Positions 31,668 through 39,848 are shown, numbered from the stretch's first letter. The stretch is DNA of 44,743 bases from a bacterium (GCA_021781955.1 JAJXVV010000007.1:1-44743), one strand, 5' to 3'. Numbers and translations: made by a program. The notes: generated by a model from the sequence alone, not told the origin.

Positions 31668-32081
31668 ATGTCGAAGACCGTTTTGATCGTCGGCGGTATC
31701 GCCGCTCTCACTCTGGGCGCGTTCATCGTCTTCCAGCCGGGGTATGACGCCTCGACCGGCAAGGTGATGTACAATCCGCCGTCCGTGGCGTTCTCGGGCT
31801 TCGAAGCTCGTGCGCCACAACACGTGTATGTGCCGGTCCCGGCTGCGCAGCCTACTCCGGCACCAACCGCTGCCCTGGCACCGGCCGCGACTCCGCAGCC
31901 GCAGACCGGATCGTTGCTCGTCGTGACCGGAGGGCATCGCCCGGCCGACGAGTTCATTGCCGAGGCGAAGAAGCGCGGCATCGAATTCCAGCAAGGCCAG
32001 GCGACCGACAGCGACTGCTTCAAGGTGGTCGTGAACGGCCAGCCCAAGCTGCGCTGCCCGAACCGTTGGGTTCACCGCTGA
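31668..32081 (+). CDS. Small anchored or secreted protein with Pro/Ala linker
   Basis: ATG 31668 follows GGAGGG at proper distance; the GTG at 31656 overlaps that site and is rejected. The 137-aa product has an N-terminal helix (TVLIVGGIAALTLGAFIVF) and a Pro/Ala/Thr linker (PAAQPTPAPTAALAPAATPQ). The C-terminal domain of about 45 residues has two Cys (DSDCFKVVVNGQPKLRCPNRW), likely a disulphide. It is extracytoplasmic by topology. Unknown function. Confidence 0.72.
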   Translation: MSKTVLIVGGIAALTLGAFIVFQPGYDASTGKVMYNPPSVAFSGFEARAPQHVYVPVPAAQPTPAPTAALAPAATPQPQTGSLLVVTGGHRPADEFIAEAKKRGIEFQQGQATDSDCFKVVVNGQPKLRCPNRWVHR

Positions 32082-32088
32082 ACCTCCT

Positions 32089-32133
32089 GCGGGTCGGAGA
32101 GCATAGGATGATTCCTATGTCTCTCCGACCCGC
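32089..32133 (+). terminator. Long terminator hairpin
   Basis: GCGGGTCGGAGAG pairs with CTCTCCGACCCGC, with an inner ATAGG/CCTAT stem, followed by AAAATTTCTTT. The stem is strong, the U-tract imperfect. Confidence 0.75.
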
Positions 32134-32149
32134 AAAATTTCTTTCGTTA

Positions 32150-32178
32150 TTGCCTGAGTAGTCATCTGCGCGTAAGGT
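32150..32178 (+). promoter_or_regulatory. Weak promoter TTGCCT-N17-TAAGGT
   Basis: These hexamers lie about 60 nt before ATG 32240, in line with the long-leader class. The leader has a CATCC-GGTC-GGATG hairpin before AAGGAGG. Confidence 0.4.
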
Positions 32179-32239
32179 GACCAGCCAGGCTTTCACGAAC
32201 TCATCCGGTCGGATGGGGCCGAACAAAAAGGAGGAAGCC

Positions 32240-32689
32240 ATGTTGAAAAAGCTCTTTGGCAGCATCGGCTTTGCAATGCTCCTGCTCGCGTCGGTTCCGG
32301 CGTCCGCAGGGGAGCGTTGCGCGAACGCGCGTTGCGTTGCGGCGCATCGTCCACAGCAGGCGAGACCCGCCGTGCCGGACGAAGTGTGCATTCCGTTCAT
32401 CCAGCCCGAGCCAGGCGTGGTCGTGCTCACGATCAAGCTCGGCAACGGCGAGACCAGGCGGTACTCGCGTCCGAAGGGAAGGGGCGACTTTTACTGCATC
32501 GGGAGGCATTGGCTCACGCGTGAAGGCGCGACCAAGGTCGAGCTGTGCAATCAGTTCGTCGGGAATGCCGAATACTTCGGCGAAGACCTCGCGAAATTGG
32601 CGCGCAAGCCGAAGGATTCGCGCGTGCTGACCGCCTGCCTCTACGGCAAACAGAAATGCGGCCAGATGGGCTTCAAAATGATGCCCTGA
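32240..32689 (+). CDS. Small secreted Cys-rich protein
   Basis: ATG 32240 follows AAAAAGGAGGAAGCC. The 149-aa product has a signal peptide (MLKKLFGSIGFAMLLLASVP, cut after ASA) and a compact basic domain with eight Cys near ERCANARC, DEVCIPF, FYCIGRHW, VELCNQF, TACLYGKQKC. Disulphide-stabilised folding outside the cell is likely. Unknown family. The ORF-track start at 32177 would add residues from the leader and is rejected. Confidence 0.75.
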   Translation: MLKKLFGSIGFAMLLLASVPASAGERCANARCVAAHRPQQARPAVPDEVCIPFIQPEPGVVVLTIKLGNGETRRYSRPKGRGDFYCIGRHWLTREGATKVELCNQFVGNAEYFGEDLAKLARKPKDSRVLTACLYGKQKCGQMGFKMMP

Positions 32690-32700
32690 TCGTCGCAGCA

Positions 32701-32731
32701 GGTGCCGCCGGACATGAAAACCGGCGGCACC
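32701..32731 (+). terminator. 11-bp perfect hairpin
   Basis: GGTGCCGCCGG and CCGGCGGCACC pair around ACATGAAAA. The following ACAATCTCTT is only weakly U-rich; the next promoter begins 8 nt later. Confidence 0.6.
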
Positions 32732-32739
32732 ACAATCTC

Positions 32740-32767
32740 TTGACAATATAGAAATAGTAAGTATAAT
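32740..32767 (+). promoter_or_regulatory. Promoter TTGACA-N16-TATAAT
   Basis: TTGACA (32740-32745) and TATAAT (32762-32767). The leader of about 46 nt has GAGAAT/GAGAATTAC direct repeats and, unlike its neighbours, no Shine-Dalgarno before ATG 32821. Confidence 0.8.
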
Positions 32768-32820
32768 AGCTCTGTGAGAATGAGAATTACGAGAATTACT
32801 AACGGTAAGATAAAAATACT

Positions 32821-34242
32821 ATGAACCAGAAAATTGCTCAGGTTTTCAACGCCCAGACTCTCGGTGCTGGTGTTCTTGCCGTGCTTCTTGTGGGTTTCTC
32901 GCTCCCTGCGACCGCGTTCGCGCAATACAGCGGTGACGGAAGTTGTTGCGGTGATGCCGGCTACACCGACTATTCCTCTATCGATCCTAGTTATACGGAC
33001 TACTCTTACTCCAACCCCGGCTACACCGACTACTCATATTCCAACCCCGGCTACACTGACTACTCCTATTCGAGTCCCGGCTACACCGATTATTCTTACT
33101 CCAACCCCGGCTATACCGACTATTCGTCCTACAGCCCGAGTTACACCGACTACTCGACCCCGAGCACCGACATCTACGGCAATTCGACCTATGATTCGGG
33201 CGGCGTCGGATACTCGTACAACAACTACGGCGGCAACTACGGCGGTTCGTATTACATGCCCTCGTACTATGGTAGCGGGTATGGTTACATGCCTTCGTAC
33301 TACGGCGGTTACGGCTATTCGAACCCGGGCTACAGCTTCTCGGCGCCGTCGAGCTACTACACGCAGCCGGTCGCGTACTCGGCTCCGCAGCAGCAACAGC
33401 AACAGCAGCAGCAACAGCAGGCCTCGGCGCAGCCGATCAACATCGTCAACAATAACGTCAACACGAACACCAACACCAACACGAATACGCCGGCCACGAC
33501 GGTGACCCCGGTCATCTCGGGCTCGGTGCAGTACCCGGCCGTCTATACGCAGCCGACGTACTACCAGCCGACGTACTACCAGCAGCCGACCTACGTGAGC
33601 CCCGCGCCCACCTGCACCATCAATCTGAGCGGTTACAACGGCTACGGCTACGGCGCGTACGGCAACCAGCTCGCGACCCTGACCTGGAGCTCGAGCTACG
33701 GGACATCGGCGACCATTTACCCCAACATCGGCTCGGTAGCGGTCTCCGGTTCGCAGACGGTCTATCCCGTCAACGGCCAGTCCTACACAATGACGGTCTA
33801 TGGCCCCGGCGGCTCCAGCACCTGCGTCTCCGCGCCGTACTACGTTCAGCCGATCGTTTACAACAACCCGGCTCCGTCGGTCACGCTCAACCAGATCCCG
33901 TACACCGGCTTCGACTTCGGCTTCCTCGGCGACTCGCTCTACTGGCTCGCGCTCTTCGCCTTCGCGGCGGCCGGCGCCTACCTCATGGTCTACTACCGCG
34001 GCGGCGCGATGACGCTCGCGACCGCGATGGTGGCCCGTCGCACGGCGATGAAACCGGTCGCGGCACTCGAAAAGGCGGTCGCTGCGACGGCTCAGACCAT
34101 CGAAGAAAAAGTCGTCGAACCGGTCCGCACAACCCTCGAGCACCTACCGGTCCTTGAGCGCTACGCGACCCGTGACTCGATGACGGTCGTGCAGGCGAAG
34201 AAGGAGCACGAGATGCCGCGCATCGTCATCAACCGCTCCTGA
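32821..34242 (+). CDS. Tyr-rich repeat surface protein with internal IPYTG signal
   Basis: A 473-aa protein with a signal peptide (LGAGVLAVLLVGFSLPATAF). About six YTDYSYSNPG-type repeats, a Gly/Tyr block, a Gln11 run and Asn/Thr repeats (NTNTNTNTNT) follow. An Ig-like Cys-paired domain (CTINLSGYNGYGYG...STC) leads to IPYTG at residues 359-363, then a hydrophobic helix (LYWLALFAFAAAGAYLMVYY) and RGG. The IPYTG-helix-basic order is that of a sortase signal. However, about 75 residues of Ala/Glu-rich sequence follow the helix, which ordinary sorting signals lack. If cut by the sortase at 27331, the tail would stay in the membrane. Confidence 0.78.
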   Translation: MNQKIAQVFNAQTLGAGVLAVLLVGFSLPATAFAQYSGDGSCCGDAGYTDYSSIDPSYTDYSYSNPGYTDYSYSNPGYTDYSYSSPGYTDYSYSNPGYTDYSSYSPSYTDYSTPSTDIYGNSTYDSGGVGYSYNNYGGNYGGSYYMPSYYGSGYGYMPSYYGGYGYSNPGYSFSAPSSYYTQPVAYSAPQQQQQQQQQQQASAQPINIVNNNVNTNTNTNTNTPATTVTPVISGSVQYPAVYTQPTYYQPTYYQQPTYVSPAPTCTINLSGYNGYGYGAYGNQLATLTWSSSYGTSATIYPNIGSVAVSGSQTVYPVNGQSYTMTVYGPGGSSTCVSAPYYVQPIVYNNPAPSVTLNQIPYTGFDFGFLGDSLYWLALFAFAAAGAYLMVYYRGGAMTLATAMVARRTAMKPVAALEKAVAATAQTIEEKVVEPVRTTLEHLPVLERYATRDSMTVVQAKKEHEMPRIVINRS

Positions 34243-34274
34243 AGCCCGCCGCCCAAGGGCTCCAAGGTGAAAAC

Positions 34275-34309
34275 AAAAGCTCTCCCTTCGGGGAGAGCTT
34301 TTGTTTTTG
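34275..34309 (+). terminator. Bidirectional terminator
   Basis: AAAAGCTCTCCC and GGGAGAGCTTTT pair around TTCG, followed by GTTTTT. The A-rich left flank lets it also serve the convergent thrS gene. Confidence 0.88.
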
Positions 34310-34314
34310 GTGCG

Positions 34315-34341
34315 GTGCGGCCCGCCGGAGGCGGGCCGCAC
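34315..34341. terminator. 12-bp GC hairpin after thrS
   Basis: GTGCGGCCCGCC and GGCGGGCCGCAC pair around GGA, just beyond the thrS stop, with no U-tract in either direction. Confidence 0.5.
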
Positions 34342-34348
34342 CCGATGC

Positions 34349-36091
34349 TTACATCGCGCGCGTTCGTATCTCCTCCTGCAGCTTCGCGGTGAGCTCCGTA
34401 AGCGGCAGCGTGCCTACTTTGCCGGCGCGCCCTTCGAGGGTCGCGGTCTTGCCTGCGACCTCATCGTCGCCGAGGACGAGGAAGTAGGGGACTTTCATCG
34501 TTTTCACGCCGCGGATGCGCTTGCCGAGCGATTCGTCGGCTGAGAGTTCCGCTCGGATTCCTGAGCCAATGAGTTGCGCCAAGGTCTCCTGCGCGTACAC
34601 GGCGTGTTTTTCCGAGACGGGAAGCACGGCCACCTGTACCGGCGAGAGCCACAGCGGGAACGCTCCGCCCAGGTGCTCGATGAGAACGGCGCTGAAGCGC
34701 TCGATGGATCCCATGATGGCGCAGTGGATCATGACGACGCGCTCGCGCTCGCCTTTTTCGTTGATGCAGGAGAGGTCGAAGCGCTCCGGCTGGTTCATGT
34801 CGAGCTGGATGGTCGCCACCTGGTGCTCGCGGCCCATCGAGTCGGTCGCCATGAAGTCGAGCTTCGGGCCGTACATCGCCGCCTCGCCGGGTGCCTCGAA
34901 GAAATCGGCTTCGCGCTCTTCGGCGATGGAGCGCAGTGCGCTTTCAGCTGCTTGCCATATCTCGGGCGTGCCGAGGTACTTCTCGGGGGTCTTGGGATCG
35001 TGGAACGAGAGGCGGACGCGCAACGTGAAGCCGAAGGCGGCGTAGAACGTGTCGACGATATCCCAGATCTTGAAATACTCGTCCCGCACTTGGCTGTGCC
35101 GGCAGAAGACGTGCGAATCGTCCTGCGTGATGGAAAGCACGCGCGTGAGGCCGCCGAGCTCGCCGCTCTGTTCGTCGCGGTAGACCATGGTCGTCTCCGC
35201 GTAGCGCTGCGGCATTTCGCGGTATGAGTGCGGTTTGCGTGCGAATATCTGCGCGTGGTGCGGACAGTTCATCGGCTTCAGCGCGTATTCCTTGCCCTCG
35301 CGCGTGGAGATGCGAAACAGCTCGTCCGAGAACTTCGCCCAATGTCCCGAGGTCTCGTACAGATCTTTCTTGGTGATGTGCGGAATGGTGACGCGCTGGT
35401 AGCCGTGCTTCTCGCGCAGCTCCCACACGTAGCGGTCGAGCTCGGTGCGTACGATGGTGCCGCGCGGCGTCCAGAGCGGCAGGCCCGAGCCGACGAGTTC
35501 CGAGGTGAGGAAGAGGTCGAGCTCTTTGCCGAGCTTGCGGTGGTCGCGTTTCGCCGCCTCTTCGCGCTGGGCGAGGTAGGCGTCGAGCTCATCTTTGCGC
35601 TCGAACGCGAGGCCGTAGATGCGGGTGAGCATCTCATTTTTCTCATCGCCGCGCCAATAGGCGCCGGCGATGCGGTCGAGCTTGAAGGAATCCGGCGAGA
35701 TTTCTTTCGCCGGATGCTCCGCGTGGCCGCCGCGGCAGAGATCGGTGAAGCCGCCGCAGGCGTAGAGCGTGATGGCCGCACCCTCGCGCTCGAGCTCGTC
35801 GATGATCTCGATCTTATACGGGTTGTCCTTGAATACCGCGCGAGCCTTGTCGGCGGTCACCGTTTCGTGCGTGAACTCTTTCCACGCGGGCAGGAGCTGG
35901 CGCATTTTCTTCTCGATCTTGGCGAGATCGGCCTCTTTCACGTCGCTCGTATCGAAATCATAGTAGAAGCCGTTGTCGACGGCGGGGCCGATGGTCGGCT
36001 TGGCGGCGGGGTAGAGCTCCTTCATCGCGGCGGCCAAGAGGTGGGCAAGGGTGTGGCGGCGGTGTTCGAGCGCTGGAGCATCAGAAACCAT
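34349..36091 (-). CDS. thrS: Threonyl-tRNA synthetase lacking TGS domain
   Basis: A 580-aa class II enzyme charging tRNA-Thr. The N-terminal ~60-residue TGS domain is missing; the protein starts at the editing domain, whose zinc-like motifs HTLAHLLA and CRGGHAEHP are kept. Catalytic-core zinc ligands are present: Cys in MNCPHH, His in ITQDDSHVFC and His in VVMIHCAIMGSIERF. The C-terminal anticodon domain starts near PLWLSPVQVAVLPVSEKHA. TATGAT sits 8 nt before the ATG on the minus strand, so it is probably leaderless. Confidence 0.96.
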   Translation of the reverse strand: MVSDAPALEHRRHTLAHLLAAAMKELYPAAKPTIGPAVDNGFYYDFDTSDVKEADLAKIEKKMRQLLPAWKEFTHETVTADKARAVFKDNPYKIEIIDELEREGAAITLYACGGFTDLCRGGHAEHPAKEISPDSFKLDRIAGAYWRGDEKNEMLTRIYGLAFERKDELDAYLAQREEAAKRDHRKLGKELDLFLTSELVGSGLPLWTPRGTIVRTELDRYVWELREKHGYQRVTIPHITKKDLYETSGHWAKFSDELFRISTREGKEYALKPMNCPHHAQIFARKPHSYREMPQRYAETTMVYRDEQSGELGGLTRVLSITQDDSHVFCRHSQVRDEYFKIWDIVDTFYAAFGFTLRVRLSFHDPKTPEKYLGTPEIWQAAESALRSIAEEREADFFEAPGEAAMYGPKLDFMATDSMGREHQVATIQLDMNQPERFDLSCINEKGERERVVMIHCAIMGSIERFSAVLIEHLGGAFPLWLSPVQVAVLPVSEKHAVYAQETLAQLIGSGIRAELSADESLGKRIRGVKTMKVPYFLVLGDDEVAGKTATLEGRAGKVGTLPLTELTAKLQEEIRTRAM

Positions 36092-36099
36092 ATCGGGCC

Positions 36100-36105
36100 A
36101 TCATA
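36100..36105 (-). promoter_or_regulatory. -10 box of thrS (leaderless)
   Basis: On the minus strand TATGAT is followed by 8 nt and ATG 36091. Confidence 0.6.
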
Positions 36106-36125
36106 GCAGCTTGCGCGCGTGAGGC

Positions 36126-36157
36126 AAAAAGAAAACGGCGGGCTGTGTGCCCGCCGT
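36126..36157 (-). terminator. Rho-independent terminator of the 136-aa gene
   Basis: On the minus strand ACGGCGGGC and GCCCGCCGT pair around ACACA, followed by TTTCTTTTT. It separates the 136-aa gene from thrS. Confidence 0.88.
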
Positions 36158-36179
36158 CGAAAGAACGTGAACTGCCCGG

Positions 36180-36590
36180 TCAGCGATGCGCATGGTGCTC
36201 TTGTGCGTGTACCCGACGGCTGTTGACATGGTCGAGGATCCGCCGAAATGCCTTGGAAAGTTCCTGGAGGAAATCTCGGAGGTCGATCAGTGTTTGACGG
36301 TCGATGGGCTCGTCGTCTTTGACATGGTCGAGACAGTCCGCGAGGTCTACGAGAAGTGGGACTACAACACCCGCAGACCACCGCTCATGGTGAGGGTATG
36401 GTTTCCGAAGTGCTGCGTTGAACGCATTTGTCCATGCAGGGTCCCAGTTGTCGGCTTTGAGCGCGATCGTACGGAGTTTCCCCACCGCCGGGGTGATTTT
36501 TCTGGCATCCACAACGCGTGAATGCAATTTGTTTTCGACCTCATCAGCAGCGTTGCTGAAGACCTGGTCGTCAGAGAGGCGAGTCGCCAT
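36180..36590 (-). CDS. Helical protein of unknown function, 136 aa
   Basis: The product is soluble, mostly helical and charged (FSNAADEVENKLHSRVVDAR, LVDLADCLDHVKDDEPIDRQ) and ends in a His-rich tail (HAQEHHAHR). There is no signal peptide and no known motif. It has its own terminator and lies between dnaE and thrS on the same strand. Its base composition looks a little less GC-rich than its neighbours, which might mean later acquisition. Not recognised. Confidence 0.6.
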   Translation of the reverse strand: MATRLSDDQVFSNAADEVENKLHSRVVDARKITPAVGKLRTIALKADNWDPAWTNAFNAALRKPYPHHERWSAGVVVPLLVDLADCLDHVKDDEPIDRQTLIDLRDFLQELSKAFRRILDHVNSRRVHAQEHHAHR

Positions 36591-36664
36591 TCCCGGTAGC
36601 CTTTTTGTTAGGAGAACGATGCCGATTCCGGCGAAAGCATCCTAACACACCTGGGCTAGCTTGT

Positions 36665-39600
36665 CTACAACGGCTTCGCTTTCTCGACGACGAAGCTCGC
36701 TTCGCCGTTTCGTTCGGATATCCGGCCCTTGACCGCGATGAGCGCGCCCGGGACGAGCAGCCGCTCCAACTCTTTGAACGTGCGCGGGAATACGACAAGC
36801 TCGATCGTGTCGGTGTAATCCGTGAGCTTCAAAAAGGCCATGCGCTCGCCGTTTTTGGTCGTCGTCGCGCGAGCCTCGTCGATGTGTCCGGCGATGACGA
36901 TCTCGACGCCGCGCAGCGCTTCTTTGGCGTGCTTGATGGTCTTCTTCGGATCGTTGAACTTCTCGCGGTGTTTGTCGAGTGGATGGCCGGAGACGTAGAG
37001 ACCGAGCAGCTCCTTTTCCCACGTGAGCAAGGTGTCGAGCGGTACCGGAGCGGCTTGCCTCAGGGTCAATTCCGTGCGGTGCGATCCGAGCGAGCCGAAG
37101 AGCGAGCCTTGGTCCTGCGGGGTGTTCACGTGCTGCCGGTGGAAATCGAGCAGCGTGTCGAGGTTTTCGAGCAGCTCGCCGCGCGAGACGCCGAGGTCGT
37201 CGAAGGCGCCGCACTGTATCAATGACTCGAGCGATTTTTTGTTGAGGTTCTTGTCGGCGATGCGCGAGAGGAAGTCGGCGATGCCCTTGAAGCGGCCGCC
37301 GCCCTCGCGAGCCTCGATGATGGAATCCGCGACGCCCTCGCCGAAGTTCTTGATCGAATAGAGCCCGAAGCGGATGCGCTGGTCGTCGATCACGCTGAAG
37401 CGGCCGCGGCTTTCCTGTACCGACGGCGGCAGCACCGAGATGCCCATGCGCTTGCACTCGCTCACGACCTCAGCGACCTTTTCCACGTCGCCGGCGTCGG
37501 CGGTCAAGAGTGCCGCCAGGTAGTCGACCGGGAAGTTGGCTTTCATGTAGGCGGTCTTGTACGCGAGGTTGCCGTAGGAAGCGGCGTGCGCCTTGTTGAA
37601 CCCGTATGCGGCGAAGGTCTCGATCTGGTCCCAGAGCTTCTGCACGGCGTCTTTCTTCATGCCGCTGGCGAGGCAGCCTTTGGTGAAGTGGTCCTTCTGA
37701 GCCTTCATTTCCTCCGGAATCTTCTTGCCCATCGCCTTGCGGAACTTGTCGGCCTCGCCCCAGCTGTAGCCGGCGAGCTGCACCGCGATCAGCATGACGT
37801 CGTCTTGATAGATGAGGACGCCGTACGTCGGTTTCAGGATCGCCTCCATGCGCGGATCGAGGTAGCGCACGCGCGCCGGATTTCTTTTGCGTTCGATATA
37901 CTCGGGGATGAATGCCATCGGGCCGGGGCGGTAGAGCGCGACCATCGCGTTCAAGTCGTGGATGACGGTCGGGCGGAGCTCTTTGAGGTACGCGGTCATG
38001 CCGGAGCCGGCCATCTGGAAGACGCCGAGCGTTTCGCCGCGCGAGAGCATATCGTAGGTCTTCTTGTCGTTGAGCGGAATGCGGGCGAGATCGATATCGG
38101 TTCCGAGGCGCGTCTTCACGCGCGCGACCGCGTCGGCGAGCACCGAGAGGTTGGTGAGCCCGAGCATGTCGAATTTGAGCAGCCCGACCCCGCCGTATTC
38201 GTCGACGATCGAGTACATGTCGTACTGCGTGATGGTCTTGCCGCCCTTCGGATCGAGTTGGATGGGGGAGTAATCGGTCACCGAGGATGGCGCGATGACG
38301 ACGCCGGCCGCATGCACGCCGATGTGTCGCGCATTGCTCTCGATGCGCCGTGCGAGGTCGAGGACCTCGTGCGAGTCGGCATCGCGCTGGTAGATTTCGG
38401 CCAACTCCGGCGTCTCTTTGAGCGCGCTGTCGATCGTGACCGGAAAGCCTTGCTTCCCGAAGGGGATGAGCTTGGCGATGGTGTCGCCAACGCTGTAGGA
38501 GTGGCCGAGCGCGCGGGAGACGTCGCGCACGGCCGCGCGCGCGAGCATGGTGCCGAACGTACCGATCTGGATAACGTGGTCGCGGCCGTACTTCTGCCGC
38601 GCGTATTCGATGAGTTCGTCGCGGCGATCGTCGGCGATATCCATGTCGATATCCGGAGCCGAAGGGCGTTCCGGATTGAGGAATCGCTCGAACGGCATAT
38701 TGAACGCCAAGGGATCGACGGTCGTGATGCCGCAGAGGTAGGACACGAGCGAGCCTGCGGCCGAACCGCGCGTGTTGGTGAAGATGCCCGCCTCCTGCGC
38801 GTGATTCAGGAGATCGGCGACGATGAGGAAGTACGAGGCGTAGCCTTTCTTGGCGATGACGTCGAGTTCGTACTCCATGCGCGTACGCAGCTCGGGTGTG
38901 TCTTTGAGGCTGCGGGCAGCGATGCCGCGTTCGGAGAGCGTGCGCAGCTCGCCGTCGGCGGTCGTGCCGGGAGGGATAGGGAAGACGGGAAAGATGCCTT
39001 TGCCGAGCGTAAGCTCGAGGTCGCACATACGCGCGATGCGGTCGGCGTTGACGAGTGCTTCGGGAAGGTCGTCGAACGCCTCACGCATATCGGCTCGCGT
39101 TTTGAACGAGAAATCGCGGCTTTGATACTCGCCACCTTCCCGATTGAGAACGCCGCCAGTGCCGATCTTGTTCACGAGATCACACGCGAGGCCGTCCTCG
39201 CGTTGAAGGTAATAAATATCCTGTGCCGCGACGACCGGCACGCCGGAACGCTCAGAAAAAGAAGCGAGCCTGCGCATCTCTTCGCGGTGTCCGGCAATCT
39301 CAGGATGGTGGGTGATCTCGACGAACAGGTCGCTGTCGAAGAGTTTCGAGAACCACTCGAGCGACTGTGATGCGCGATCATGTTCCCCGTGCCGGAGCGC
39401 GTGCGCCACTTCGCTCCCGTGCGCAGGGAGTATCGCGACGAGGCCGTCGCGATACTGCTCGATGAGCTCATGATCGATGCGCGGCCTGTTGTTGTGCACG
39501 CCCTCAAGGCTCGAGCGCGAGACGAGCAGCATGAGATTGCGATAGCCGCGCTCGTTCTTGGCGAGCAGGATGAGCCGCGAGGAGACGTCGTCGGCCGGAG

Positions 39601-39841
39601 ACTCCTTGTCGTGCCGCGTGCGCGCCGCGACGAAGAAATCGACCCCGATGATGGGCTTCAATCCCTGTTTCTTGCACTCTTTGTAGAATTCGATAGAGCC
39701 GTACATGGTGCCGTTGTCCGTGAGCGCGAGCGAATGTTGCCCGTCCATCTTCGCCGCCTCGACGAGTTCGGGTATCCGGGGCAGCGCCTGCAGGAGCGAG
39801 TAGTGGGAATGAACGTGGAGGTGTACGAAATCGGCTCTCAT
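36665..39841 (-). CDS. dnaE: DNA polymerase III alpha subunit
   Basis: A 1058-aa replicative polymerase of the DnaE1 type. The N-terminal PHP domain begins FVHLHVHSHYSLLQALPRI. The palm carries the catalytic Asp pair in PSAPDIDMDIADDRRDELI, and HIGVHAAGVVIAP and PGPMAFIPEYIERK are typical core motifs. An HhH-containing region and a C-terminal OB fold (VEIVIAGHIDEARATTTKNG) close it. The start is ATG 39841, because TATACT lies 7 nt upstream; the ORF-track start (39928) overlaps rnhB. The PHP motif usually written TDHGNxxG reads TDNGTMYG, losing one metal-ligand His. Confidence 0.96.
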   Translation of the reverse strand: MRADFVHLHVHSHYSLLQALPRIPELVEAAKMDGQHSLALTDNGTMYGSIEFYKECKKQGLKPIIGVDFFVAARTRHDKESPADDVSSRLILLAKNERGYRNLMLLVSRSSLEGVHNNRPRIDHELIEQYRDGLVAILPAHGSEVAHALRHGEHDRASQSLEWFSKLFDSDLFVEITHHPEIAGHREEMRRLASFSERSGVPVVAAQDIYYLQREDGLACDLVNKIGTGGVLNREGGEYQSRDFSFKTRADMREAFDDLPEALVNADRIARMCDLELTLGKGIFPVFPIPPGTTADGELRTLSERGIAARSLKDTPELRTRMEYELDVIAKKGYASYFLIVADLLNHAQEAGIFTNTRGSAAGSLVSYLCGITTVDPLAFNMPFERFLNPERPSAPDIDMDIADDRRDELIEYARQKYGRDHVIQIGTFGTMLARAAVRDVSRALGHSYSVGDTIAKLIPFGKQGFPVTIDSALKETPELAEIYQRDADSHEVLDLARRIESNARHIGVHAAGVVIAPSSVTDYSPIQLDPKGGKTITQYDMYSIVDEYGGVGLLKFDMLGLTNLSVLADAVARVKTRLGTDIDLARIPLNDKKTYDMLSRGETLGVFQMAGSGMTAYLKELRPTVIHDLNAMVALYRPGPMAFIPEYIERKRNPARVRYLDPRMEAILKPTYGVLIYQDDVMLIAVQLAGYSWGEADKFRKAMGKKIPEEMKAQKDHFTKGCLASGMKKDAVQKLWDQIETFAAYGFNKAHAASYGNLAYKTAYMKANFPVDYLAALLTADAGDVEKVAEVVSECKRMGISVLPPSVQESRGRFSVIDDQRIRFGLYSIKNFGEGVADSIIEAREGGGRFKGIADFLSRIADKNLNKKSLESLIQCGAFDDLGVSRGELLENLDTLLDFHRQHVNTPQDQGSLFGSLGSHRTELTLRQAAPVPLDTLLTWEKELLGLYVSGHPLDKHREKFNDPKKTIKHAKEALRGVEIVIAGHIDEARATTTKNGERMAFLKLTDYTDTIELVVFPRTFKELERLLVPGALIAVKGRISERNGEASFVVEKAKPL

Positions 39842-39848
39842 TACGCCG

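Noticed and set aside
32940-33130. CRISPR-like array (about 30-nt repeats)
   Set aside because: The repeats are contiguous coding units translating to YTDYS-type peptides in a signal-peptide protein, without unique spacers or cas genes.
37586-39370. 594-aa plus-strand ORF antisense to dnaE
   Set aside because: It is a shadow of dnaE created by GC-rich codon use. It has no recognisable domain and no promoter, and the opposite frame is an unmistakable DnaE.
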